Positions 16,680-25,154 of a stretch of 64,000 nt of DNA are shown here, one piece after another (positions within the stretch are counted from its first letter, which is position 1; every line of letters starts with the position of its first letter). Origin of the DNA: Candidatus Paceibacterota bacterium. GTDB taxonomy: Bacteria; Verrucomicrobiota; Verrucomicrobiia; Limisphaerales; UBA8199. Location of the stretch: positions 124,001 through 188,000 of the forward strand of contig DAOTCE010000004.1 of NCBI GenBank assembly GCA_035452965.1. Direction: 5' to 3'. The translations under genes and the position numbers were made by a program. The notes beneath the pieces were generated by a model, which saw only the letters and a list, made by a program, of their open reading frames with translations, ran no database searches and was not told the origin of the DNA.

Positions 16680-19499
16680 CTATGGCCGCGAGACGCGCAG
16701 CCGGATGAAGGCGCGGTCGGAGGACGCCACCGGTGTGTTGTAATGCGCTTGGAGCAACGTCGCGGTGTTAATGTCAACGGTCGTTTCGTTGGTGCTCCAT
16801 TGTCCCAGGAGGTCGGTTGCCACTTCCACATGGAAGCTGACGTCGGTGGCGTCAGGATTTCTGGGCACCGTCAGGCGCAGGTAGCCCGTGTCAATGTCGC
16901 CGACCACGGGGTTGACGGCCGGCGTGAGCGGGTCCAGGCCCAGGGCGTATTTGAGCAAGTTGGGCATGCCGTCGCTGGTGGCGATGGCGGTGTCGGCGGC
17001 TGCGCCGGCGTTGGCCGTGGTGCCGAACCAGTAGAGCCGCCAAAGCTCGACGGGGGCCAGGGCGATGATGGTGGTCGGATCGCTCGCCGTGTTGTTGGCG
17101 AGGTTGATTTCCCCTCCGCCCAGAACGGTAGCGGTGTTGGTGATGCTGGCCGGCGCGTTGGTCAGGACGTTTACGGTGACGGTGATCGGCGGGTAACTGG
17201 CGCCTGCGGGCAGCGCATCGGAACGGGAGCAGGTCAGGGTGCCGAAATCGGCGGACCAACCGCTCCCGCTGAGCGCGGTGGCGACCAGTCCGGCGGGCAA
17301 CACGTTCGTCACCGTGACCGTGCCGACCGTGTCCCCGGCGCCGATGTTCGTGACGGTGATGCTGTAGCTGCGGCCGGTGTCGCCCTGTGTGAAACTGCCG
17401 GAATGCGATAAGCCTATGGCCAGGTCTGCAACCGGGGCAGCGGCCGGCAAAACGGTGCCTTGGACCGCGAAATCCGGGGCCGAGGAAACGTCCTTGTCGA
17501 AGATGTACCAGGTGCCGTTGCCGCTGGTGGCGCCCCAGTTGGCGATGCGGAAGGTAACATTGGTGCCGGCACCGACATTCTGGAGGTCGGGGAATGTGGA
17601 CAGGTCGATCGGGCTCACGGAGTCGCCGGCGCTGCTGGTCGAGGGGTAGGACAGAACCGCGATGTTGGAATAGATGCCTGATCCGATCTGGTATTGGAGC
17701 AGCCCGTTGGTCGGACCGGTGCCGGAGTGACGGTAGTCGAACTTGCTGATGGAGGCAAAGGACAGGGTGTAGCCGGCATTGGCGGCGACGCTGAAGGTGG
17801 CGAAACGGTTGGAGGCTATCGCTGTTTCTGGCGAGGTGTTCGTCCAGGTGTTGCCGCCCCAGGCGCGGTTGGCAGCGCTCCCGTTCGTGCCAACGCTGGA
17901 ACCGCGCGTCAAACCAATCAGCGTGAGGTTGCCGGCATTGGTGGTCGGCGCCATGGGCGAAGGCCCGAAGTTATTAGTGCCGTCGGGCAACCAGCTTACG
18001 TCCCAGCCAACCAGGGTCACGAGGCCGCCGCCGGTGCTGGCCGGGAGAATGGTGGTGGGATCGCTGGCGGTGTTGTTGGCGAAGTCGGTTTCGCCGCCGC
18101 CGGCGACGGTCGCCACGTTGGTCACGCTGGCGGGAGCGTTGGTGGCCACGTTGACGGTGAGGGTGATGGCCGGGTAGGTGGTGCCGGCGGGCAAACTGTC
18201 GGAGCGGGTGCAGGTCAGCGTGCCGAGGTCGGCACTCCAGCCAGTCCCGCCAATCGCCGTCCCGGTGAGGCCAGCCGGCAGGGTGGTCGTCACCGTGACG
18301 GAGCCGCTGGACGCGTCGGTGCCGGCGTTGGTGACGATGATGGTGTAGGTGGCGCCGATATCGCCCTGGGTGAAGTCTCCGGTGTGAGTGAGGGCGATGG
18401 CCAGATCCGGCTGGCCATTGGTGCCGACGATGAAGCTGCCGGGGCTGGCCGCCGTGCCGCCGAGGGTCGCGGCGATGATTGGGCCGGAGCTGGCACCGGC
18501 GGGAACCGTGGCGGTCAGGTTGGAGCTGGAGTTGATGGTGAAAGAGGCGCTAGTGCCGCCGAACGTTACGTTGGTGGTAAAGTTCAGGTTGGTGCCGGTG
18601 ATGGTGACGCTGATGCCCACGTTGCCGCTGGTCGGCGCAAAGCCCGCGATCCCCGGCTCCGGAGGAGCCTGGCCATCCACCTTGCTCCGCAGCACGGCGG
18701 CGAGGTTGGGGGGCAGGGCGGTGAAGAAGGTGAAACCGGTTTCGGCTTCCAGCGCGCTGGCCGAGGTGACGAAGTTTGTCCACTTCATGGCGGCGACCGA
18801 GTTTGAGTTGGGAATCGTCACGGCGATGACCCGCGTGGAGTAGTTGATCCGATCCAGCGCAGTCCCGTCGCCCAGGGGAACCACGACGGCGATTTTCCAC
18901 GTGTAGGCCGGCACGGCGACGTGGCCCGAGGCGATGGTGGCGCCGGTAAACCGGCTTGGGCCGCAGATGATCAGCATTTCGTTGTTGGTGCCCGCGATGG
19001 CGCGGCAGTCGCTCTCGAGCTGCGCCCACACGCCCGAGTTCTGGTCGCCCGCCTGCGGCATCATGTTCGACATCAGGAACACCATGTCGTTGTTGGTCCG
19101 GCTGTTGAGGCGGTCGGCCGAAGGGCACAGGTGGCCGCGGTCCCAGCCGGACCCGGCGTAGTCGTCATAAGCAACCTGGTAGAAATTGGGCGGCAGAGAA
19201 GTGTCGGTGAAATACCGGGTGGAGCGGGCCACGGCGTTGCTCGTGTCAGCCGAGGTGAAGTTCCAGCTCGCCCAGTTGGGCTGGCCCAGCATCGCGTTGT
19301 AATCCATGGCCTCGACCGGGCGCTGGATCAGGTAGTGGTTGTAATTGTTGGTGTCGGCGGTGGCGCCGCTGGGATTGCCAAGCTGCATTTGCAGGCTGGC
19401 GTCAATGATCGCGCCGGCGGGAAACACGGCGGACAGGAGGACCACCGCACCCGTGAGGATTGCCAGGAGCTTGCGCGGGAACGGTTTGTGGAAAAACAT
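16680..19499 (-). CDS. Secreted DNA/RNA non-specific endonuclease with IPT and DUF11 repeats
   Basis: A 939-residue exported nuclease. The start at 19499 gives a signal peptide (MFFHKPFPRKLLAILTGAVV). Residues about 40-265 form a NUC1-type endonuclease with the catalytic DRGH in GWDRGHLCPSADR and the metal-binding Asn region around NMMPQAGDQN. Next is an IPT/TIG-like domain (FAPTSGNVGISVTITGTNL), then two near-duplicate DUF11/CARDB-like repeats of about 110 residues, separated by about 165 residues, each with GSGWSAD or GTGWSAD and ending NNTASDPTTI. The C-terminus has the YWFG...LLKYALGLDP tail frequent in secreted verrucomicrobial proteins. Likely role: breakdown of extracellular nucleic acid. 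Confidence 0.85.
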   Translation of the reverse strand: MFFHKPFPRKLLAILTGAVVLLSAVFPAGAIIDASLQMQLGNPSGATADTNNYNHYLIQRPVEAMDYNAMLGQPNWASWNFTSADTSNAVARSTRYFTDTSLPPNFYQVAYDDYAGSGWDRGHLCPSADRLNSRTNNDMVFLMSNMMPQAGDQNSGVWAQLESDCRAIAGTNNEMLIICGPSRFTGATIASGHVAVPAYTWKIAVVVPLGDGTALDRINYSTRVIAVTIPNSNSVAAMKWTNFVTSASALEAETGFTFFTALPPNLAAVLRSKVDGQAPPEPGIAGFAPTSGNVGISVTITGTNLNFTTNVTFGGTSASFTINSSSNLTATVPAGASSGPIIAATLGGTAASPGSFIVGTNGQPDLAIALTHTGDFTQGDIGATYTIIVTNAGTDASSGSVTVTTTLPAGLTGTAIGGTGWSADLGTLTCTRSDSLPAGTTYPAITLTVNVATNAPASVTNVATVAGGGETDFANNTASDPTTILPASTGGGLVTLVGWDVSWLPDGTNNFGPSPMAPTTNAGNLTLIGLTRGSSVGTNGSAANRAWGGNTWTNTSPETAIASNRFATFSVAANAGYTLSFASISKFDYRHSGTGPTNGLLQYQIGSGIYSNIAVLSYPSTSSAGDSVSPIDLSTFPDLQNVGAGTNVTFRIANWGATSGNGTWYIFDKDVSSAPDFAVQGTVLPAAAPVADLAIGLSHSGSFTQGDTGRSYSITVTNIGAGDTVGTVTVTNVLPAGLVATALSGSGWSADFGTLTCSRSDALPAGASYPPITVTVNVLTNAPASITNTATVLGGGEINLANNTASDPTTIIALAPVELWRLYWFGTTANAGAAADTAIATSDGMPNLLKYALGLDPLTPAVNPVVGDIDTGYLRLTVPRNPDATDVSFHVEVATDLLGQWSTNETTVDINTATLLQAHYNTPVASSDRAFIRLRVSRP

Positions 19500-19961
19500 A
19501 CCTGCCCGATGGGGGTTAATGCCTCGGGGGCCAAAGATGCCAGTTCTGGTTCTAGGTGCCACTACGCGTACAAGGTTAGTATTCTATACGATTCAGAAGC
19601 CGCGCTGACAAGCCCCGATTCGTCCAGACGCCGCGTGACCTCGGTGCGATCAGCCCGCGCCCGCCTCCGCCTTACGGCCGGGTCATCCACGCGTAGTCTT
19701 TCAGGCACAAGTGCTTGTGTCGCAATGAGTTATGGCGGTTTTCGAGCCGTTTGGGGGGTGAATTGCCATAAGTTCCGGGATTATAGAGGGTTGTGCCTGT
19801 GAACCTACGGTGTGGATACGGTGTGGATACGGTGCGTATACGGAGAGACTCCCTGGTGCGGCGGGGCCCTGCCCCGGCTATAGTCAAATAAAATCGCCTG
19901 GTCTCCAGCCGGGGGAGGGGGCGGAGGGCAGGGTGTTGTCGCCCGCTTCCAGGAGAGCGTG
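19500..19961. other. Intergenic region between two minus-strand genes
   Basis: No gene is supported in these 460 bp. The stretch holds the promoter region of the nuclease gene near its left end, an 11-bp tandem repeat (19807-19843) and a GC-rich stretch at about 19910-19935. No clear promoter pair was assigned. Confidence 0.4.
19807..19843. repeat. 11-bp tandem repeat, 3.4 copies
   Basis: ACGGTGTGGAT at 19807-19817 and 19818-19828, then ACGGTGCGTAT at 19829-19839 and ACGG. The period matches one helical turn. Confidence 0.75.
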
Positions 19962-22025
19962 TCAGGCGGCGTGGTCGGGCTTCGCCAGCAGCGCCCTGAC
20001 CTTGGCCGGGTCATTGGTCGGCGGCTGGCAGGCTGTGCCGGTGCAGAGGTAAACCACGGGGCTGTTTTTGGCCGGCAGTGTCCTGGCGAAAGGCTCGACG
20101 GGGCCGGTGTTGCCGAGCACGACTTTGTTGGGTTGATAGACCGAGTGAACCGCGCGCAGCAACGCGCGGGCCTTGGAGCTGGCGGGATTGCCGGCAACCA
20201 ATGCCCGCCGGGGTTCGTGCAGCCAGAAATCGAGGGCCTGGAGAAGGCAGGGGACGGCCTGGGGGGCTTGCTGGAGGCGGCCGGCAAACAGGCGGAGGCT
20301 CTGCTCGGCGGCCCGGGTGAAATTCTTGCGACCGGTCATGTGGCCAAGTTTCAGCAAGGCCAGGACCGCCGCTGAGTTGCCGGAGGGCTCGGCGCCGTCG
20401 TAGGCCTCTTTGACGCGCAGAATGAGGTTTGGCGCGCCGGCGGGGCTTTGCCAGAACCCGCCGTTGGTGGTGTCGTAGAACCGGCTGAGCATGGCCTCGG
20501 CCAGGGCGATGGCGAATTCGAGGTGCGCCGGGTTGAGGCTGGTCTCGTAGAGTTCGATGACGCCCGCCAGCAGGAAGGCGTAACCCTGGAGCAATTGCAC
20601 CTGGTCGCGCTCGCCTTCGCGCCAGCGGTGGTAGAGGGTGTGGGTTTCAGCGTCCCAAAGCCGGGCCTGGAGAAAGGCGAAGTTCTTCTCCGCGGCGGCA
20701 CGGTAGTTCTGTTCGCCCAGGACCGCAGCCGCTCGCGCCATCGCGCCGAGCATCAGGCCGTTCCAGGAAGCCAGCACCTTGTCGTCGCGCTGCGGGCGCA
20801 CGCGCCGGGAGCGGGCAGCCGACATTTTGCTTCTGGCCGTGGCGAGCAGGGCCTGGTCCGGTTTGGAAAGATCAGGCTCGACCACGCTCAAGACGTTCTG
20901 GCGCGGCAGGGGCTGGGGGTGGCTGTGGTCAATGAAGTTGCCCTGCTCAGTGATGCCGAAGTAGCGCGCCGCCACTCCGAATTCCCCGGGCGTGAGCAAT
21001 TCTTCCAGCTCCCGGCGCGTCCAGCAGTAGAACTTGCCTTCGTGGCCCTCGCTGTCGGCGTCTTCGGCGGAGTAGAAGCCGCCGTCCGGATGGGTCATGT
21101 CCCGCAGCACGTAATCGAGAATATCCCGCGCCACGTCCGCATGACGGGCTTCCCCGCTGACCAGGTGCGCATCGAGATACAACTGCGCCAATTGCGCATT
21201 GTCGTAGAGCATTTTCTCGAAGTGCGGCACGAGCCAAGCGGCGTCCACCGAGTAACGGGCGAAGCCGCCGCCCAGTTGATCGTGGATGCCTCCCGCGGCC
21301 ATGCGCTCGCAGGTGTGGAGCACCATGCGGGCTGCCTCGGCGTCATGGAAACGCCGGGCGTAGCGCAGCAGGAATTGCGGCTGGCCGGGCTGGGGGAACT
21401 TGGGCGCGCCGCCGAAGCCGCCATGGGACGCGTCGTAGGATTGCTTGAGGAGGGCGCCCGCCTCGCGCAGGACGTCGGCGGTCAAGACCAGGGCGGTTGG
21501 GGCTTCGTGGCCGCCGCCCAGTTGTTCGAGGCGGGAGTGGATGTCCGCGGCGGAGTTGGCCAGCTCGGCGCGGCGAGTCTGCCAGAGTTCCTGGATTTGC
21601 CGCAGGAGCTGCAGGAAGCCTGGCCGGCCCTGACGGGCGTCGGGCGGGAAGTAAGTGCCGCCGTAAAAGGGCTTCAGCTCGGGGGTCAGGAAGACGTTCA
21701 GCGGCCAGCCGCCTTGGCCGGTCGTCGCCTGGACGAAGGTCATGTAGATCTTGTCCACGTCGGGCCTTTCTTCGCGGTCCACCTTGATGCTGACGAAATG
21801 GGCGTTGAGGAATGCGGCGACCTCCGGGTTCTCGAATGACTCGCGTTCCATGACGTGGCACCAATGACAGGTGGAGTAGCCGATGCTCAGGAAGATCGGC
21901 TGGTTTTGCTGGCGCGCCCTGGCGAAGGCTTCTTCGCCCCACGCATACCAGTCCACCGGGTTGTGCTGGTGCTGGAGCAGGTAGGGGGATTTCTCGCGCG
22001 CTAGCCGGTTGGGGCCTTTGCTCAT
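19962..22025 (-). CDS. DUF255 / YyaL-type thioredoxin-fold protein
   Basis: A 687-residue protein of the YyaL/spermatogenesis-associated-20 family. The N-terminal 165 residues are a thioredoxin-like DUF255 domain with the family motif SPYLLQHQHNPVDWYAWGEE and the redox site STCHWCHVME, then QGGWPLNVFL. The rest is an (alpha/alpha)-barrel like N-acylglucosamine 2-epimerases (GGIHDQLGGGFARYSVD, then WHVPHFEKMLYDNAQL-like WLVPHFEKMLYDN). The start at 22025 (MSKGPNRLAREKSPY) matches the usual start of the family. Its biochemical activity is not established. It is transcribed divergently from the CPBP gene. Confidence 0.9.
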   Translation of the reverse strand: MSKGPNRLAREKSPYLLQHQHNPVDWYAWGEEAFARARQQNQPIFLSIGYSTCHWCHVMERESFENPEVAAFLNAHFVSIKVDREERPDVDKIYMTFVQATTGQGGWPLNVFLTPELKPFYGGTYFPPDARQGRPGFLQLLRQIQELWQTRRAELANSAADIHSRLEQLGGGHEAPTALVLTADVLREAGALLKQSYDASHGGFGGAPKFPQPGQPQFLLRYARRFHDAEAARMVLHTCERMAAGGIHDQLGGGFARYSVDAAWLVPHFEKMLYDNAQLAQLYLDAHLVSGEARHADVARDILDYVLRDMTHPDGGFYSAEDADSEGHEGKFYCWTRRELEELLTPGEFGVAARYFGITEQGNFIDHSHPQPLPRQNVLSVVEPDLSKPDQALLATARSKMSAARSRRVRPQRDDKVLASWNGLMLGAMARAAAVLGEQNYRAAAEKNFAFLQARLWDAETHTLYHRWREGERDQVQLLQGYAFLLAGVIELYETSLNPAHLEFAIALAEAMLSRFYDTTNGGFWQSPAGAPNLILRVKEAYDGAEPSGNSAAVLALLKLGHMTGRKNFTRAAEQSLRLFAGRLQQAPQAVPCLLQALDFWLHEPRRALVAGNPASSKARALLRAVHSVYQPNKVVLGNTGPVEPFARTLPAKNSPVVYLCTGTACQPPTNDPAKVRALLAKPDHAA

Positions 22026-22112
22026 GGAAACCACCATAGCCTGCATCGTCGGCGAAAGCAAAAGGCCGCTTTTTGCATCGTCACTTGCGGATGGGTGGGA
22101 TAGCTTGGCTGC

Positions 22113-23030
22113 ATGCTATCGGCCAAGCCCTGGAAGGTGGATACCTTCATCCGTTTGGTGTTAAGCGTCATGGTCTGCGCTTACGCCGGCTCGCTGTTGG
22201 TCAGCGCGCAGCACTACGCGAGCGCCGGGGCAAAAGTCAGCTCGAAATTCTTCTTTCCCCTGGCCGCGGTGGCGCTGATCTGCCTGGCGGTGATACTGGT
22301 CCTGGCGAGCAAGCCGTGGCCGCCGGAGGCGTATGTGCGGCGGCTGGTGACACTGATGGTGTGTGCCAATGGCGGATTGCTGGTGGGGGCATGGGTGCAG
22401 CGGTTTTCGGGGGTGGAGGCCGCCGGCACTTCGATCGGGCGGATGCTGGTGGCCACGCTGAGTTTTCAGGGCGCCGGGCTGGTTTTGATTGGACGATTCC
22501 TGCGGGAGCAGCAGACCGGTTGGGCGGAGGCGTTCGGATTTGCGAACCGGCGACGCCGGGCGCTGCTGCTGGGCGTGCTCGCGGCGCTGGTCTTCCTGCC
22601 GGTCAGCTGGGGGTTGCAGCAGGCTTCCGCGCTGGTCATGACGCACCTGCCGCACTTCAGGCTGGAACCCCAGGAACAACTGCCCGTGCAGGCGCTGCGC
22701 GTCTCGCTGTCCTGGGGAGGGAAGCTGGCGCTGGGCGCGACCGCGGTGCTGCTGGCGCCGGTGGCGGAGGAGATGATGTTCCGCGGCATACTGTATCCGA
22801 TGGTCAAGCACCTGGGGTTTCCGCGGCTGGCGCTGTGGGGCACCTCGTTGCTGTTTGCGGCGGTGCACCTGAATGTGGCCACGTTTGTGCCGCTGATGGT
22901 CCTGGCCCTGGTGCTGACGGCGCTGTACGAGCGCACCGACAATCTCCTGGCCCCGATTGCGGCGCATGTCTTGTTCAACGCACTGAACTTCGGGACGTTA
23001 TTGCTCCAGCAACGCTACGGAGGCGGATGA
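22113..23030 (+). CDS. CPBP-family intramembrane metalloprotease
   Basis: A 305-residue membrane protein with about eight hydrophobic segments. It carries the CPBP/Abi motifs: EE-x3-R in APVAEEMMFRGIL, FAAVHLN, and HVLFNALNF, which supply the catalytic Glu and metal-binding His residues of this Rce1-like protease family. The substrate is unknown. Its stop overlaps the thiL start (ATGA, 23027-23030), so it heads a tightly coupled four-gene run with thiL, tsaE and tsaB. Confidence 0.88.
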   Translation: MLSAKPWKVDTFIRLVLSVMVCAYAGSLLVSAQHYASAGAKVSSKFFFPLAAVALICLAVILVLASKPWPPEAYVRRLVTLMVCANGGLLVGAWVQRFSGVEAAGTSIGRMLVATLSFQGAGLVLIGRFLREQQTGWAEAFGFANRRRRALLLGVLAALVFLPVSWGLQQASALVMTHLPHFRLEPQEQLPVQALRVSLSWGGKLALGATAVLLAPVAEEMMFRGILYPMVKHLGFPRLALWGTSLLFAAVHLNVATFVPLMVLALVLTALYERTDNLLAPIAAHVLFNALNFGTLLLQQRYGGG

Positions 23031-23959
23031 ACGAGTTTGAGCTGATTCGCCTCCTCACCCGCACGCTGCCGACCAACTCCGCCGTGGTGGTGGGTGCCGG
23101 TGACGACTGCGCCGTGCTGGACGCCGGCGTACCGGACCGGCTGTTGCTCTTCAAGGCGGATGCCGTCGTGGAAGGCATTCACTTCACGGCCGACGCCGCG
23201 CCGGAGCAGATCGGCCATAAGGCGCTGGGCCGGTGCCTGAGCGACATTGCGGCCATGGCCGGCACGCCCTGCGCGGCGCTGGTGACAATTGGCCTGCCGC
23301 GCGAGTTCAAGCCCGAGCGGGTCGAAGCGATTTACTCCGGCCTGAACGCGCTGGCGCGCCGGCACGGTGTGGCCATCGTGGGGGGGGAGACGACCGTCAA
23401 CCCCGGCGGCATCTTCATTTCGGTCGCCTTGCTCGGCTGGGTGCCCCGCGGGAAAGGGGTGTTGCGGTCCGGCGCCGAGGCGGGCGATGCGATCTTTGTC
23501 ACCGGCGAACTGGGCGGGTCGCTGGCGGGCAAGCATCTCACGTTCGAGCCGCGGCTCGCGGAGGCGCAGTGGCTGGCGCAGCACTTCTCGCTGCATGCCA
23601 TGCTGGACATCAGCGACGGCCTGGCGGGCGACCTGCGCCATATCCTGACCGCCAGCCGGGTGGGAGCGGAGTTGCTCGCAAGCGCCATTCCCATCAGCCG
23701 GCAGGCGCGCCTGGCGGCGCGCGCGCACGCGACCTCCAAGCCCGCCTTGCTGGCGGCACTGACTGACGGGGAGGATTTTGAACTGCTGTTTACGGTCGCC
23801 AGCCGCGATGCCGTGCCGCTCCTGGACGAGTGGCGAAAGCACTTCCCGAAGCTGCCGCTCACTTGCATTGGCAAGATCAAGGCGGGCGAGGGAATTACCA
23901 TCCGGGACAAGGACGGCGTGCGCCCATTCACCGGCCATGGCTACGCTCATTTCGCATAA
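23027..23959 (+). CDS. thiL: Thiamine-monophosphate kinase
   Basis: A 310-residue kinase that forms thiamine diphosphate from thiamine monophosphate and ATP. Motifs of the ThiL/PurM fold are visible: GAGDDCAVLD, the Asp-rich KADAVVEGIHF, RCLSDIAAMAG, GGETTVNPGG, LDISDGLAGDL and GEDFELLF. The start at 23027 follows GGAGG closely and overlaps the CPBP stop. A longer open frame from 22073 is only a shadow of the CPBP gene. The end overlaps tsaE by 23 bp. Confidence 0.95.
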   Translation: MNEFELIRLLTRTLPTNSAVVVGAGDDCAVLDAGVPDRLLLFKADAVVEGIHFTADAAPEQIGHKALGRCLSDIAAMAGTPCAALVTIGLPREFKPERVEAIYSGLNALARRHGVAIVGGETTVNPGGIFISVALLGWVPRGKGVLRSGAEAGDAIFVTGELGGSLAGKHLTFEPRLAEAQWLAQHFSLHAMLDISDGLAGDLRHILTASRVGAELLASAIPISRQARLAARAHATSKPALLAALTDGEDFELLFTVASRDAVPLLDEWRKHFPKLPLTCIGKIKAGEGITIRDKDGVRPFTGHGYAHFA

Positions 23960-24407
23960 TCCCGCCGAAACGATCGCGCATGGAGAGCAATGGGGCCGCG
24001 CGGCAGAAAGCGGGCTGGTCATTGGCCTGACGGGCGACCTGGGCGCGGGCAAAACGCAATGGGTCAAGGGACTCGCGCGCGGGCTGGGTATCACGGCGCG
24101 CGTGCACTCGCCCACGTTTGCCCTCGTGAACATTTACTCCGGCGGCCGGCTGACCTTGAACCACGTGGATTTGTATCGGCTGGACACGCCAGAGCAAATC
24201 GCCGCCGCCGGCCTTGAGGCGTACCTGGGTCCGGCGGGCGTGACGGTCATTGAGTGGGCGGAACGATGGCTTGGGGAGGCCCCGAGTCCAACGTCGCCCA
24301 TCCCCAGCCGCCAATCAGCGATTCCCGATTGCCTTTTCCGCTGGGTGCGGATTGAGGTGCTCGGCGAGACGGAGCGGCGCATCAGTTATGACGATTCTTG
24401 CTCTTGA
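23937..24407 (+). CDS. tsaE: tRNA threonylcarbamoyladenosine ATPase TsaE
   Basis: A 156-residue P-loop ATPase that drives turnover of the TsaBD complex making t6A37 in ANN-decoding tRNAs. It shows the Walker A loop GDLGAGKTQW, SPTFALVN, the Asp-containing HVDLYRL and VIEWAERW, all standard for TsaE. Its N-terminus overlaps thiL (start 23937, MATLISHNPAET) and its C-terminus overlaps tsaB by 20 bp, giving translational coupling of two genes whose products act together. Confidence 0.95.
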   Translation: MATLISHNPAETIAHGEQWGRAAESGLVIGLTGDLGAGKTQWVKGLARGLGITARVHSPTFALVNIYSGGRLTLNHVDLYRLDTPEQIAAAGLEAYLGPAGVTVIEWAERWLGEAPSPTSPIPSRQSAIPDCLFRWVRIEVLGETERRISYDDSCS

Positions 24408-25053
24408 GTTTTCCTCGCCCCAGAGGAGCGTGGCGGTATTGCACGGACGAACGGATGCCGAGCCGCTGGCAGTGGGCGAGGCGGTCGAAACCGATGCTCG
24501 CTCGACGAATGCGCTGGGTCTGGTGGCTGAAGCGCTGCGGCAGGCGCAACTTGAGCGTGAACAAGTGGACTGCCTGGCGGTCGGCCTGGGGCCGGGCTCT
24601 TACAATGGGATCCGCCTGGCCATCGCGCTCGCGCAAGGCTGGCAATTGGCCCGCCCCGTGAAGCTCCTGGGCATCAGCAGCGCCGAATGCCTCGCGGCGC
24701 AAGCCCAGTCCGAGGGAATTTTCGGGCACCTCCAGGTTGTAATTGATGCGCAGCGCAATGAGTTCTATCTGGCCGGCTACGACCTGAGCGCGAAGTCGCG
24801 GCGCGAGGTTGAGCCATTACGGCTGGCCAGCTTTGCGGAGGTGCAATCCCGCCAGCGAGCCGGCGGCAACCTGATCGGACCGGAAGTGACCCGGTGGTTT
24901 CCGGGCAGCCGCGTTTGTTTTCCCCGCGCCACGACTTTGGGACGGCTGGCGCAGGGGCAAAGCGACTTTGTTCCCGGCGAAAAGCTGGAGCCGATCTACC
25001 TGCGTGAAACCCGCTTCGTCAAAGCCCCACCGACGCGGATTTCGCTCCCATAA
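24388..25053 (+). CDS. tsaB: tRNA threonylcarbamoyladenosine protein TsaB
   Basis: A 221-residue ASKHA-fold protein, the partner of TsaD in t6A synthesis. Key features are the N-terminal strand MTILALEFSSPQRSVAV and the signature GLGPGSYNGIRLAIALAQGW, followed by the usual region LQVVIDAQRNEFYLAGY. TsaB itself lacks catalysis and scaffolds TsaD. The start at 24388 lies inside tsaE. tsaD is not in the window. Confidence 0.93.
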   Translation: MTILALEFSSPQRSVAVLHGRTDAEPLAVGEAVETDARSTNALGLVAEALRQAQLEREQVDCLAVGLGPGSYNGIRLAIALAQGWQLARPVKLLGISSAECLAAQAQSEGIFGHLQVVIDAQRNEFYLAGYDLSAKSRREVEPLRLASFAEVQSRQRAGGNLIGPEVTRWFPGSRVCFPRATTLGRLAQGQSDFVPGEKLEPIYLRETRFVKAPPTRISLP

Positions 25054-25154
25054 AGGTCGCGCCGGTGTTGCGCCGGGAAGAGCGTAAGCATTGCCGCCAG
25101 GGCCGAGAGAGCCCGCGACGGTTGGATATGGCTTTCAGGCCAGTCGTCGCGTCG

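Noticed and set aside
17041..18420. DNA-level repeat or duplication in the nuclease gene
   Set aside because: The similarity is explained by two DUF11-like protein domains within one frame.
22073..23030. Long N-terminal extension of thiL
   Set aside because: The extension is an out-of-frame reading of the CPBP gene; thiL begins at 23027 with a good ribosome site.
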